Source: Caulobacter sp. (GTDB taxonomy: Bacteria; Pseudomonadota; Alphaproteobacteria; Caulobacterales; Caulobacteraceae). From it: a DNA stretch of 64,000 nucleotides. A program made the position numbers and the translations under genes. Shown here piece by piece: positions 37,374 through 45,503 of this stretch; positions within the stretch are counted from its first letter, which is position 1, and each line of letters starts with the position of its first letter. The notes under the pieces are model-generated. The model made no database searches and was not told the DNA's origin. It saw only the letters and a program-made list of their open reading frames with translations. The DNA is taken from contig NZ_JAGIBH010000011.1 of the NCBI RefSeq assembly GCF_017744445.1, forward strand, positions 178,948 to 242,947, given 5' to 3'.

Positions 37374-38006
37374 TTAGTGGCCTTCCTTGGCCTTGGCGAC
37401 GTCCTCGCCGGTGTCGAAGCCCTTCTTCAGGCCCTCGGCCATGTTCAGGTGCTCCTGGACCTTCGGGGCCGTGGCGGCGGCGAAGGCCTTCAGCGCGCCG
37501 GTGTCGCCGTCCTGGGCGTAGCGCTGCAGCAGGTTCAGGGCCGCCTGGTGGGCGTCGACCTGGCTGTCGGCGTACTTCTTGTCGAAGTCCTTGGCGTCGG
37601 CCTTGTTCAGGTCGTCCAGCTTGCCTTGCAGGTCTTCCGGCAGGGCGGTCGGCGGCGTCAGGGCCGCGCCCGAGGCGGCGATGGCGGCCTTCAGCTCTTC
37701 GGTGGTGGCCATGTGGGCCTTTTCCATCGAGGCGGCGAACTTCTTCACCGAGGCGTTGGTCGAGCGCTTGGCGGCGACCTTGGCGGCCTCGATCTCGAAC
37801 ATGTCGCTGGCCGCGGCCTTGGCGACGAAGACGTCGGCCTTGGTCTCGTCCGACGGGGTCGGGACAGTGGCGGCGGGGTTGGCGTCCGGCGTGGCGGCCT
37901 GCTCGGCCGGGGTCGCGGCGCCCTTGGTCTCATCGGCCTTCTGGCCGCAAGCGGCGACGCTCAGCGCGGCGATGGCGGCGCCGACAATCAGGATATGACG
38001 GGTCAT
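37374..38006 (-). CDS. DUF4142 lipoprotein
   Basis: This 210-residue protein has a lipoprotein signal (MTRHILIVGAAIAALSVAACGQ; acylated Cys at about 20). A Thr/Ala/Pro-rich spacer follows, then an alpha-helical DUF4142 domain, a ferritin-like four-helix bundle pattern with DMFEIEAAKVAAKRSTNASVKKFAASM and DAHQAALNLLQRYAQDGD. No metal-binding set is apparent in the visible helices. The family function is unknown; many members are envelope or stress proteins. It is convergent with the thioesterase gene. Confidence 0.86.
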   Translation of the reverse strand: MTRHILIVGAAIAALSVAACGQKADETKGAATPAEQAATPDANPAATVPTPSDETKADVFVAKAAASDMFEIEAAKVAAKRSTNASVKKFAASMEKAHMATTEELKAAIAASGAALTPPTALPEDLQGKLDDLNKADAKDFDKKYADSQVDAHQAALNLLQRYAQDGDTGALKAFAAATAPKVQEHLNMAEGLKKGFDTGEDVAKAKEGH

Positions 38007-38128
38007 GGGGCTGTCTTTCCCTGGGGTTCTTTTTGTAGTGAGGGTGGGGCGGCGCCGCGGTTCGCCGTCGTGCTCAATAAAACATCACGGGGCCGTGAAC
38101 GGTTCCGAGGGACAGGGGCGAATAACAA

Positions 38129-39337
38129 ATGACACACCAAGCGCCTTTGGGTCCGCTGACCGGTCTGCGGGTTATCGAGATGGGCTCTTTGATCGCCGGG
38201 CCGTTCTGCGGCCAGGTGCTGGGCGACTTCGGCGCCGAGGTCATCAAGCTGGAAGACCCCAAGGTCGGCGATCCGATGCGCCAGTGGGGACGCTCCAAGC
38301 CCAAGGGCCTGTCGCCCTGGTGGCCGGTGATCGGCCGCAACAAGAAGTCCGTCACCGTCGATCTGCGCACGGACGAGGGCCGGAACATCGCCCGCGCCCT
38401 GATCGCCAAGGCCGACGTCGTGGTCGAGAATTTCCGCCCCGGCACGCTGGAAAAGTGGGGGATGGGCTATGAGGACCTGGCCAAGACCAATCCCGGCCTG
38501 GTCATGGCGCGGGTGTCCGGGTTCGGACAGACCGGGCCTTACTCAAAGCGCGCCGGCTACGCGCTGGTCGGCGAGGCCATGGGCGGCCTGCGCCACATCA
38601 CCGGCGAGCCCGACCGCAACCCGGCCCGCGCCGGCATCTCGATCGGCGACAGCCTGTCGGGCCTGAACGCCGCCCTGGGCGTGATGATGGCCCTGCACGC
38701 CCGCCAGCGGACGGGTCGCGGCCAGGTGGTCGACGCGGCGATCTATGAGAGCGTGCTGACGGTGATGGAGAACCTGATCACCGAATACGACCTGACCGGC
38801 TATGTCCGCGAGCGCTCGGGCGCCGTGCTGCCCGGCATCGCGCCGTCGAACGTCTATCCGACCAAGAGCGGTGAACTGGTGCTGATCGGCGCCAACCAGG
38901 ACACCCTGTTCAAGCGCCTGTGCGACCTGATGGGCCGTCCCGACCTGGCCGAGGACGTCCGCTACCGCGATCACGCCGCACGGGGCGCGAACCAGGCCGA
39001 GCTGGACGCTCGTATCGCCGCCTGGACGCTCGACCAGGACATCGACGATCTGCTGCCCAAGCTGCAGGAGGCTGGGTTGGCGACGGGGCGGATCTACCGC
39101 GCGCCGGACATGATCGACGATCCGCAGTTCGTGGCGCGGGAGTCGATCGTGACCGTGGCCCACCCGGTGTTCGGGCAACTGAAGATGCAGAACGCCTTCC
39201 CGAAACTGACGGAGACGCCCGGCGGGGTGCGGTGGCCGGGACCGACGCTGGGGGAGCATACGGAGGTAGTGCTGACGGAGGTGGCGGGGATGAGCGCGGA
39301 GGCGGTCGAAGGACTGAGAGCTAGGGGCGTACTATAG
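38129..39337 (+). CDS. Class III (CaiB/BaiF) CoA-transferase
   Basis: This 402-residue protein starts GLRVIEMGSLIAGPFCGQVLGDFGAEVIKLE, the family III CoA-transferase signature, and has VVENFRPGTLEKWGMG and SGFGQTGPYSKRAGYA. The catalytic Asp174 is in SIGDSLSGLNAALGVM. These enzymes move CoA between carboxylic acids; the substrate pair is not apparent from the neighbours. ATG 38129 is preferred. The upstream 120 bases are open for a promoter, divergent from the DUF4142 gene. Confidence 0.92.
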   Translation: MTHQAPLGPLTGLRVIEMGSLIAGPFCGQVLGDFGAEVIKLEDPKVGDPMRQWGRSKPKGLSPWWPVIGRNKKSVTVDLRTDEGRNIARALIAKADVVVENFRPGTLEKWGMGYEDLAKTNPGLVMARVSGFGQTGPYSKRAGYALVGEAMGGLRHITGEPDRNPARAGISIGDSLSGLNAALGVMMALHARQRTGRGQVVDAAIYESVLTVMENLITEYDLTGYVRERSGAVLPGIAPSNVYPTKSGELVLIGANQDTLFKRLCDLMGRPDLAEDVRYRDHAARGANQAELDARIAAWTLDQDIDDLLPKLQEAGLATGRIYRAPDMIDDPQFVARESIVTVAHPVFGQLKMQNAFPKLTETPGGVRWPGPTLGEHTEVVLTEVAGMSAEAVEGLRARGVL

Positions 39338-39438
39338 GAGGTCTGTAGGGCTCGATGAACTCGATGAGCATTCCGCCGACAATTTTTGTATACAGGGCGC
39401 GTCGGTAGACTTTGTGCGCAGTTATTGGCGCACTGGTT

Positions 39439-39789
39439 TCAAGGACCACCCCTCTTTTGAATTCGAACCTTCTTGTTCCAAATCACCATCAGGTCATCAG
39501 GGTGACCACGGTTTATGGGTGAGTGGGCGACTTCATTTCTATAGGCAAGTGCTGTCTCAAGCCTTCTATAGAGAAGGTCAAACTCGACCTTTCGCGCAGG
39601 GTCGACGTAGTGAACTAGAGATCTCAAGGTCGTTAGCATCGTGCGGGCTTGCATGCCCGCCATTGCAATTTGCGTCCTCCGATAGTCGGCCTTCAGGAGG
39701 TACGACGCACCAATGATGGCGAAGATTTCTATTGTCTTCCACGACTCAATGAGACGCCCGATCGCGGCATAAATCTCGTCGTCGAGCAT
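39439..39789 (-). CDS. Small HEPN-like protein of unknown function
   Basis: This protein has 116 residues from ATG 39789 (136 from TTG 39849). It is helical with no signal. The last helix has YRNEVAHSP, an RNxxxH that fits the HEPN-type Rx4H motif found in some RNases, preceded by LLYRRLETALAYR. It has lower GC and different codon use than its flanks. It lies between the HWE kinase stop (39853, same strand) and the CoA-transferase gene. No neighbouring nucleotidyltransferase or antitoxin is seen. The gene is plausible rather than certain. Confidence 0.6.
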   Translation of the reverse strand: MLDDEIYAAIGRLIESWKTIEIFAIIGASYLLKADYRRTQIAMAGMQARTMLTTLRSLVHYVDPARKVEFDLLYRRLETALAYRNEVAHSPINRGHPDDLMVIWNKKVRIQKRGGP

Positions 39790-39852
39790 TGTGCCGCGCG
39801 CATCTCGAAATGGTGAGCTTCGGAAACGCCTGGTCGGATTATTCGACAATTC

Positions 39853-41691
39853 TCACGCCCGCCCCGTCACTCCGGCGACCGCGCGCGCGATCTGGTGGAC
39901 GTTGTACGGCTTGCGCACGATCGGGGCGTCGAAGCCCATCGGCGCGGCCTTGTCGGCATAGCCGGTGGCGAAGACGAACGGCCGGCCGATGGTGCGCAGG
40001 ATCTCGGCGACCGGGGCCACCGACTGGCCGTTCAAATCGGCGTCCAGCACGGCGACGTCGAAGTTCAGCTCGACCATCGACAGCGCTTCGGACAGTTCGG
40101 CCGCGCAGCCGACCACCTCGACGCCAGCGTCCTCCAGGCCCGCTTCCAGCTCAAGCGCCAGGAGCAACGAGTCCTCGACGATCAGCACCTTCAGGCCGGC
40201 GATGGCGCCCGGACGGACGGTCTCGTCGGCGGCGACCACGGTCTCGACGATGCGCTCGGGGGCCGCCTGGACCTCTTCCATCGGCGGGGCGTCGGCCAGG
40301 GCCTCGGCCGCGCCCTGGATCATGGCGGTGACGCCGCTGGGCTTGTAGTTGATGTGGGCCGAGCCGCCCAGTTCGCGGCCGGCGACATCCTCGATCAGGG
40401 TGGCGCCGAAGCCCTTGGTCGCCGGGGCGTTGGCCGGCGGACCGCCAGTCTCCAGCCACTCCAGGGCGAAGCCGCCCTCGGGCGTGCGTCGCCAGACCAC
40501 CTCGACCTTGCCGTTCTCGGTCGACAGCGAGCCGTAGCGTACGGCGTTGACGGCCAGCTCGTGCAGGGCCAGCGACAGGGCGGCCGCCGCGCGCGGCGTC
40601 AGGAACATCTCCGGCCCGTCCCAGCGCGTCTGGGTCGGCGACAGGCCGCCCAGTTCGGCGGCGGCGATCCGGGCCAGGGTCGCGCCGCGCCAGCGGGCGG
40701 CGCTGAGCAGGTCGTGGGCCGAGCTCATCGACTTCAGCCGCGCGGCGAAGGTCTTGAGGAACACGTCCAGCGAGGCCGACTTGCGCGCCGACTGGGCCGC
40801 CACCGACTGGACGACGGCCAGCAGGTTCTTGATGCGGTGGTCCAGCTCGGCGACCAGGTTCTCGCGCTGGGCCTCCTCGGCCTTGCGCTCGGTGATGTCC
40901 TGGACGACGCCGATCAGATAGGCCGGCTCGCCGTCCGCCCCAAGCACGATCACGCCCGAGCCGTGGTTCCAGGTCTCGCGGCCGTCGGGGCCGACCGGGC
41001 GGCGATATTCGACGTCGTAGCGGCCGGTCTCGCGCAGTTGGCGATTGATGAAGTCCGGCGCCCATTCCTTGTCTTCGGGGTGCAGGTAGTCGAACAGCAC
41101 CATCCCGTTTTCGCCGGGCACCTCGCCGGGTTCGATGTTTGAGATCTTGGCCAGGCGCGGGCTGACCTTGATGACGTCGCGTTTGATGTCCCACTCGAAC
41201 TCGCCGAAATTGGCGGCCGAGATGGCCAGCTCCAGGCGCTCGCTCTGCAGGTTGGGCGCCGTGCAGGGCTTGGCCGCCAGGCCGGTCGCGGCCAGATCCG
41301 CCAGGTCCTCCAGCGCGGCCAGATCGTCGTCCGAGGCGGGGCCGGACATGCCGGGACCCTCGACCACCAGGGCGCCGATCGCATGGCCATGGACGTCGCG
41401 AACGGGAACGGCCAGGCCGACGGGGCCGTTGGCGGCCACCACCTGGGCGGCCAGGTCGCCATCGCGCGGGCTCTCTGGTCCGGCGTAGCCGATATAGGCC
41501 TTGCGCCAGACCCGGTCCTTGTCGACCAGCACGAGGGCGGCCTTGGGCGCGTCGAACAGCTTGGCGGCCAGGCGCGCGAAGCGCAGGAACTGCGGCTCGT
41601 TCGTCGCGCCGTCCAGGATGTCCAAGGCCTTCAAGGCGTTGAGACGGGCGGCTTCCTGACTGTCGTCGGTGACGATGGGGGCGTCCTCCAT
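39853..41691 (-). CDS. HWE-family sensor histidine kinase with GAF, PAS and C-terminal receiver
   Basis: This is a 612-residue cytoplasmic hybrid kinase. A GAF domain (about 10-135) is followed by PAS with PAC (about 150-270, FGEFEWDIKRD, GVVQDITERK), an HWE H-box (VAELDHRIKNLLAVVQ), the N-box ALHELAVNAVRYGSLS and a receiver (about 490-600, LIVEDSLLLA; phospho-Asp in VLDADLNG). The domain plan parallels the bacteriophytochrome at 8708 minus the chromophore domains. HWE and HisKA_2 kinases commonly feed the PhyR stress pathway; its place beside the stress cluster suggests, but does not show, that it does so here. Confidence 0.9.
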   Translation of the reverse strand: MEDAPIVTDDSQEAARLNALKALDILDGATNEPQFLRFARLAAKLFDAPKAALVLVDKDRVWRKAYIGYAGPESPRDGDLAAQVVAANGPVGLAVPVRDVHGHAIGALVVEGPGMSGPASDDDLAALEDLADLAATGLAAKPCTAPNLQSERLELAISAANFGEFEWDIKRDVIKVSPRLAKISNIEPGEVPGENGMVLFDYLHPEDKEWAPDFINRQLRETGRYDVEYRRPVGPDGRETWNHGSGVIVLGADGEPAYLIGVVQDITERKAEEAQRENLVAELDHRIKNLLAVVQSVAAQSARKSASLDVFLKTFAARLKSMSSAHDLLSAARWRGATLARIAAAELGGLSPTQTRWDGPEMFLTPRAAAALSLALHELAVNAVRYGSLSTENGKVEVVWRRTPEGGFALEWLETGGPPANAPATKGFGATLIEDVAGRELGGSAHINYKPSGVTAMIQGAAEALADAPPMEEVQAAPERIVETVVAADETVRPGAIAGLKVLIVEDSLLLALELEAGLEDAGVEVVGCAAELSEALSMVELNFDVAVLDADLNGQSVAPVAEILRTIGRPFVFATGYADKAAPMGFDAPIVRKPYNVHQIARAVAGVTGRA

Positions 41692-41809
41692 GATTCGACC
41701 TTAGACCCGCTTCGCGTTTGGCGCGAGCCGGTTTGGCCGCACTTTTGCCCGACCGTTGATATCGATTGCGGAATCCCGTGTGGTGAAGCTTGTCGACCTT
41801 GAGTATCTT

Positions 41810-41835
41810 GGAACCGCAACGCTAAGCTCGGCGTT
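41810..41835 (+). promoter_or_regulatory. EcfG/SigT-type promoter of the DUF883-like operon
   Basis: GGAAC (41810-41814), 17 bases, then CGTT (41832-41835). This is an exact match to GGAAC-N16/17-CGTT, 62 bases before the start codon at 41898. Confidence 0.8.
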
Positions 41836-41897
41836 GACGGGGCGCAGCTTCAGCGCCTTCAGTTCAGGTTGGTCGCGTCGCGAACCAGGAGATGACC

Positions 41898-42245
41898 ATG
41901 CCCGCCAGTTCAACTGCCGCCGCCAAGGAAGCCGAAAAGGCCAAGAGCGCCACCCTGGAAGCCGTCGAGCACGCCGAGCGCAGCTTCGCTCAGGCCGCCG
42001 ACGCCGCTCGCGTCCAGCTGACCGAAGCCGCCAAGCGCGTCGAAAAGTCGGTGACCGAGGGCTTCGAGACCCTGCGCGCCCAGAGCCGCGCCTATACCGA
42101 CACCGCCGGCCAGCAGCTGGAAGACGCCCAGCGCTACGCCAGCGAGCGCATCCGCGAACGTCCGATCACCGCTACGCTCGCCGGTCTCGGCGTCGGCGTG
42201 CTGATCGGCCTGCTGCTCTCCGGCGGCCGTAGCAACAACCGGTGA
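41898..42245 (+). CDS. ElaB/YqjD-like (DUF883) membrane-anchored protein
   Basis: This 115-residue protein starts at ATG 41898 (MPASSTAAA), six bases after AGGAG; an in-frame ATG at 41892 is too close to the SD. Residues 10-80 form a long charged amphipathic helix (AEKAKSATLEAVEHAERSF, AKRVEKSVTEGF). A C-terminal membrane segment follows, with the DUF883 hallmark RERPITATLAGLGVG. In E. coli, ElaB and YqjD are inner-membrane proteins that bind ribosomes in stationary phase. The EcfG-type promoter upstream matches stress expression. Its stop overlaps the next gene start (GTGA). Confidence 0.82.
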   Translation: MPASSTAAAKEAEKAKSATLEAVEHAERSFAQAADAARVQLTEAAKRVEKSVTEGFETLRAQSRAYTDTAGQQLEDAQRYASERIRERPITATLAGLGVGVLIGLLLSGGRSNNR

Positions 42246-42643
42246 TTTTCGAAAAGACCCTGATGACGCTGGCGGCGGCCGCGGCGATCGCCGCCGCCGC
42301 CGCGGTCGGCGTCGTATCCGCCGCCTTCGCGGTCTATGCCGTGCTGGTCCCGCTGGTCACCCCGGCGGGCGCCGCCGCGATCGTGGCCGCCGTCGCGGCC
42401 TTGATCGTCGCCGTCGCCGGCATGGTCGCGGCCCGCAAGGTCGAGGGCAGCCGGAACGCGCACCACAATGCGCCGCCGCAGGCCGGCTTCGACATGACGG
42501 CCAAGGTCGTCGAGATCGTCCGTGACCGCCCGATCATGTCGATCGGCATCGGCCTGGCCGCCGGGATCTTCGCCCTGAAGAACCCGACCCTGACCGCCGC
42601 CGTGGCCAAGGCCTTCCTGGACCCGAAGCCACCTCAGCGCTGA
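42242..42643 (+). CDS. Small membrane protein, YqjE-like
   Basis: This 133-residue protein opens with GTG 42242, which overlaps the stop of the DUF883-like gene (GTGA), so the two are translationally coupled. Two hydrophobic helices fill residues 5-65 (Ala/Val-rich). A soluble stretch (about 70-95) follows, then VRDRPIMSIGIGLAAGIF, which echoes the RERP-plus-membrane motif of the upstream gene. The arrangement resembles the yqjD-yqjE pair of enterobacteria, though the similarity is partial. A terminator follows at 42667. Confidence 0.72.
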   Translation: MIFEKTLMTLAAAAAIAAAAAVGVVSAAFAVYAVLVPLVTPAGAAAIVAAVAALIVAVAGMVAARKVEGSRNAHHNAPPQAGFDMTAKVVEIVRDRPIMSIGIGLAAGIFALKNPTLTAAVAKAFLDPKPPQR

Positions 42644-42666
42644 TCGCGCGTTTATTGAAACGCTGA

Positions 42667-42694
42667 CGCCGCCGGGCTCGCTCGGCGGCGTTTT
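42667..42694 (+). terminator. Rho-independent terminator of the DUF883-like operon
   Basis: CGCCGCCG pairs with CGGCGGCG around an 8-base loop, followed by TTTT. Confidence 0.9.
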
Positions 42695-42738
42695 GCGTTC
42701 CCAGATTTCCTGGAAACCCCAAGTTTCAAAGGGAATTT

Positions 42739-42754
42739 CTCAACTAAAGTTGAG
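42739..42754. promoter_or_regulatory. Perfect palindrome upstream of superoxide dismutase gene
   Basis: CTCAACT-AA-AGTTGAG is a 16-base perfect dyad 105 bases before the sod ATG. The outer CTCAA-N6-TTGAG matches the ends of MerR-family SoxR operators; no -35/-10 pair was confirmed around it. Confidence 0.45.
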
Positions 42755-42826
42755 CGGGCCGGGCGCCTTTAGACGCTTACGCTTTGGCCGCTCCCGTTCT
42801 AGATGCCTTCCGCGCGTTCCCTTCCT

Positions 42827-42853
42827 CTCCATGGGAACGCCTTCCCCATGGAG
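42827..42853 (+). promoter_or_regulatory. Hairpin that sequesters the sod Shine-Dalgarno sequence
   Basis: CTCCATGG (42827-42834) pairs perfectly with CCATGGAG (42846-42853), extended inward by GAA/TTC. The GGAG that would bind 16S rRNA for ATG 42859 is in the 3' arm. Confidence 0.5.
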
Positions 42854-42858
42854 TGATC

Positions 42859-43479
42859 ATGACGTACTCGCTGCCGGACCTGCCCTACGCCTACGACGCG
42901 CTGGAGCCGACCATCTCGGCCAACACGCTGCGCTTCCACCACGACAAGCACCACGCCGCCTATGTCACGGCCCTGAACGGCCTGCTGAACGGCGACGACC
43001 AGGGCTCGCTGGAAAACGTCATCAAGTCGGCCGGTCCGGGCAAGGTGTTCAACAACGCCGCCCAGGCCTGGAACCACGCCTTCTTCTGGGACGGCCTGTC
43101 GCCGACCAAGACCGCCCCGGGCGCCGACCTGGCCGCCGCCATCGACAGCACCTTCGGCGGCCTGGACGCCCTGAAGGAAAAGTTCGTCGCCGAGGGCATC
43201 GGCCACTTCGGCTCGGGCTGGGTGTGGCTGGTCTCGGACGCCTCGGGCGCCCTGAAGATCATCTCGACCCACGACGCCGAGAGCCCGGTCACGCAGGACC
43301 TGACCGCCCTGGTCGTCGCCGACGTCTGGGAGCACGCCTATTACCTGGACTACCAGAACCTGCGTAAGGGCTTCCTGGAAGCGGTGTTCGACAACGTGAT
43401 CAACTGGACCCTGGCCGACAGCCAGTACGCGGCCGCCAAGTCGGGCGCTCAAGGCTGGGCTTATCCCGCCCCGACCTAA
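42859..43479 (+). CDS. sodB: Iron/manganese superoxide dismutase
   Basis: This 206-residue cytoplasmic enzyme dismutates superoxide. The metal ligands are present: His in FHHDKHHAAYV, His in AAQAWNHAFFW, and Asp and His in VVADVWEHAYYLDYQN. FGSGWVWLV and NNAAQAWNHAFFWDGLSP follow the Fe-type (SodB) pattern, but metal choice is not certain from sequence. ATG 42859 is preferred over upstream in-frame codons that lack homology. A GGAG SD is present but tied into a hairpin, and a perfect palindrome lies farther upstream, pointing to regulated expression. It sits inside the EcfG target cluster without its own EcfG motif. Confidence 0.95.
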   Translation: MTYSLPDLPYAYDALEPTISANTLRFHHDKHHAAYVTALNGLLNGDDQGSLENVIKSAGPGKVFNNAAQAWNHAFFWDGLSPTKTAPGADLAAAIDSTFGGLDALKEKFVAEGIGHFGSGWVWLVSDASGALKIISTHDAESPVTQDLTALVVADVWEHAYYLDYQNLRKGFLEAVFDNVINWTLADSQYAAAKSGAQGWAYPAPT

Positions 43480-43508
43480 GGTCTAGGGCCTAAGGTCCTC
43501 GAATTTCC

Positions 43509-43533
43509 GGAACGCCCGGCGCGTGGGGCCGTT
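43509..43533 (+). promoter_or_regulatory. EcfG/SigT-type promoter of the DUF1328 gene
   Basis: GGAAC (43509-43513), 16 bases, CGTT (43530-43533). It is an exact consensus match 55 bases before the ATG at 43589. Confidence 0.78.
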
Positions 43534-43588
43534 GTTTCCAAGCGAGACAACAAGCCCCGACAAGCGTCGGGCCAACCCGGAGAGACCC

Positions 43589-43765
43589 ATGCTGAACTGG
43601 GCCGTGACCTTCCTGGTGATCGCTCTGATCGCCGCCCTGCTGGGCTTCACCAGCATTGCCGGCACCGCGATCGGCATCGCCAAGATCCTGTTCTTCGTCT
43701 TCCTGATCCTGTTCGTGGTGTCGCTGGTCGCTGGCGGCCTTCGCGGGCGCGGCGCGCCACGCTAG
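43589..43765 (+). CDS. DUF1328 (YtjA-like) small membrane protein
   Basis: This 58-residue protein is almost all membrane: [19 protein letters not shown] and [19 protein letters not shown] are two adjacent segments, with a short Arg-rich tail. It matches the DUF1328/YtjA family, found widely in proteobacteria and often induced in stationary phase or stress; its molecular role is unknown. The ATG has GGAGA upstream. An exact EcfG promoter precedes it and a terminator follows, so it is a single-gene stress unit. Confidence 0.88.
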   Translation: MLNWAVTFLVIALIAALLGFTSIAGTAIGIAKILFFVFLILFVVSLVAGGLRGRGAPR

Positions 43766-43790
43766 GCGGGAACGACATCGAACTGACGAG

Positions 43791-43822
43791 CGGCGCGGCC
43801 TTTTAGGTCGCGCCGTTTTCGT
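43791..43822 (+). terminator. Rho-independent terminator after the DUF1328 gene
   Basis: A 10-bp stem CGGCGCGGCC / GGTCGCGCCG with one G-U pair is followed by TTTTCGTTT. Confidence 0.88.
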
Positions 43823-43823
43823 T

Positions 43824-44612
43824 TCAGCTCCTGCGATCGAAGGCCCAGGTGCGCCAGACGTCGAACTTGCCCTTGTCATAGGCCATGGCCGCCACGCGCA
43901 CGCAGTGGGGCTCGACCTCGATGACGTTGAAGCCGGGCGCGGCGCCGCGCTCGCGATGGGACAGGGTGCCCGAGCCGACCGCCTGGGTCTTGCCGTCGCC
44001 GAACGGGATGGCGGTGACGAACGGCAGGTGGATGTGGCCCGAGAGGATGACGTCGGCGCCGGCGGCGACGAAACGGTTGGCCGCATCGACGCCGCCATGC
44101 ACCTTGGCGGTCATCGGCCCGCCAAGAATCTCCATCAAGGGATGATGGCAGACCACCACGCGCAGGTCGCCGGTGGGCGCGGCCTCCAGCTCGCGGACAA
44201 CCCGGCGGATCTGGCCGCCCGACACCGCACCCTTCGACCAATTCCAGCGGATCTGGGCGACGCGGGCGCTGTTCAGCGAAGCGACCGTGATCCCTGGCGT
44301 GCTCCAGGACGCGCCGTCCTCGTCGCCGAAGCGGTCCTTGAACCGGCCCCAGCCACGCGTGAACCGCTCGAAGAGCTCGGCGGGCCCGACAAAGGGCGTG
44401 TCGTGATTGCCCGGCGCGACGATCTTGGGATCGGGCAGGCGTTTCAGCCAGGCGGCGGCGGCGTCGAACTCGGGGATCTTGCCATCCAGGGTCAGGTCGC
44501 CGGCGGCGATGACGAGATCCGGCGCGGCCGCGACGATCCAGGCCGTGGCCGCCTCGACGGCCTCCTTGTTCTCGCCGCCGAAATGGATGTCGGAGACCTG
44601 GATGAGCTTCAT
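43824..44612 (-). CDS. Metallophosphoesterase (CpdA/Icc-like)
   Basis: This 262-residue calcineurin-like phosphoesterase has all the metal motifs: DIHFGG (DxH), GDLTLDG (GDx), GNHDTPF (GNHD), VVCHHPLME (H) and GHIHLPFV (GHxH). It resembles cyclic-AMP phosphodiesterase CpdA and related exonuclease-like enzymes; the true substrate is not determined. Its ATG is one base downstream of the lipid-kinase stop, so the two genes form one operon, which has an EcfG-type promoter. Confidence 0.88.
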   Translation of the reverse strand: MKLIQVSDIHFGGENKEAVEAATAWIVAAAPDLVIAAGDLTLDGKIPEFDAAAAWLKRLPDPKIVAPGNHDTPFVGPAELFERFTRGWGRFKDRFGDEDGASWSTPGITVASLNSARVAQIRWNWSKGAVSGGQIRRVVRELEAAPTGDLRVVVCHHPLMEILGGPMTAKVHGGVDAANRFVAAGADVILSGHIHLPFVTAIPFGDGKTQAVGSGTLSHRERGAAPGFNVIEVEPHCVRVAAMAYDKGKFDVWRTWAFDRRS

Positions 44613-44613
44613 C

Positions 44614-45471
44614 TTAGAGTTCGTCTCGCGGGACCAATGCGCGGAACGCCTTGGGCCGGAAGCGGATCGAGACCTCGGGGTCCAGCCTGGCCGGCTCGCC
44701 GTCGAAGATCGCGGGGATCCGCCCGCGCGCCCAGACCTTGCCCACCCGGCAACGGCCGACCGACACCGAAGGATCCTCGCGCCACTGTCCCCGCGCGGCG
44801 TTGAAGCCCAGGCGGAAGATGTCCAGAGCCCCGGACGGGTCCAGGGCGGCGGCCTCCAGGGCGCGCTCCTCGGCGTCCAGGGCGCTGGAGACCAGCGGGC
44901 ACATCAGGGTCAGGGCCTCGGCCTTGTCCTTGGGGCGGCCGTCCAGGGTGAAGCGCAGCCGGCCCGAGAAGGCGTTGCGCAGGGCGCGGCGGGCGCGGGC
45001 CACGGCGATGGCGGCCTTGCCCTCCCGCGCGGCCTCGCGGGCCGTGGCCCACAGGGCCGGGCTGCCCAGGATGGCGGCGACGAAGAACAGGCGACCGCCC
45101 ACCTCGCCGCCCGAGATCATTCTGGCCTCGCCGCCGTCCAGGCAGGCCTTCATCGCCGCCTGCCAGTCGCGCTCGCCATAGATGGCGCGCGGCAGCATGT
45201 TCATGGTGCCGCCGGGCAGGGGCGCGATCAGCGGGCCGTCAGGACCGGCCAGCTCGGCCGCACCGCGCGCCGTGCCGTCGCCCGCCAAGACCAGCACCGC
45301 ATCCGGGGCGCCGTCGATCACCGCGCGCAGGCAGTCGCCGATCTCGCCCGGCGCCGGCGCGTGGACAGCGCCCGAGACGCCGTATTCGGCCAGCAGCTTT
45401 TCGGCGATCTGCGGCGCGTCGGGACCGACCGATCCGGAAGCCGTATTGGCGATGACGTCGATGCGCTTCAC
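44614..45471 (-). CDS. Diacylglycerol-kinase-family lipid kinase (YegS-like)
   Basis: This 285-residue protein has the DAGK catalytic pattern: VIANTASGS, the nucleotide loop VLAGDGTARGAAE (GGDGT-type, with AGDGT here), PLPGGTMNMLPRAI and a beta-sandwich C-terminus. YegS/DgkB-like enzymes phosphorylate diacylglycerol, ceramide or related lipids at the inner membrane. It is first in an operon with the metallophosphoesterase. A minus-strand EcfG-type motif lies 33 bases upstream, back to back with that of the glycine-zipper gene. Confidence 0.86.
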   Translation of the reverse strand: MKRIDVIANTASGSVGPDAPQIAEKLLAEYGVSGAVHAPAPGEIGDCLRAVIDGAPDAVLVLAGDGTARGAAELAGPDGPLIAPLPGGTMNMLPRAIYGERDWQAAMKACLDGGEARMISGGEVGGRLFFVAAILGSPALWATAREAAREGKAAIAVARARRALRNAFSGRLRFTLDGRPKDKAEALTLMCPLVSSALDAEERALEAAALDPSGALDIFRLGFNAARGQWREDPSVSVGRCRVGKVWARGRIPAIFDGEPARLDPEVSIRFRPKAFRALVPRDEL

Positions 45472-45503
45472 GCAGCGTCCCCCTCTCGTAAAGTCGGGGA
45501 GGC

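Noticed and set aside
42242..42643. Prophage holin, because of the YqjE-type (holin-superfamily) resemblance
   Set aside because: No lysin, tail, capsid or integrase gene is nearby; the gene is coupled to a DUF883-like stress gene with an EcfG promoter.
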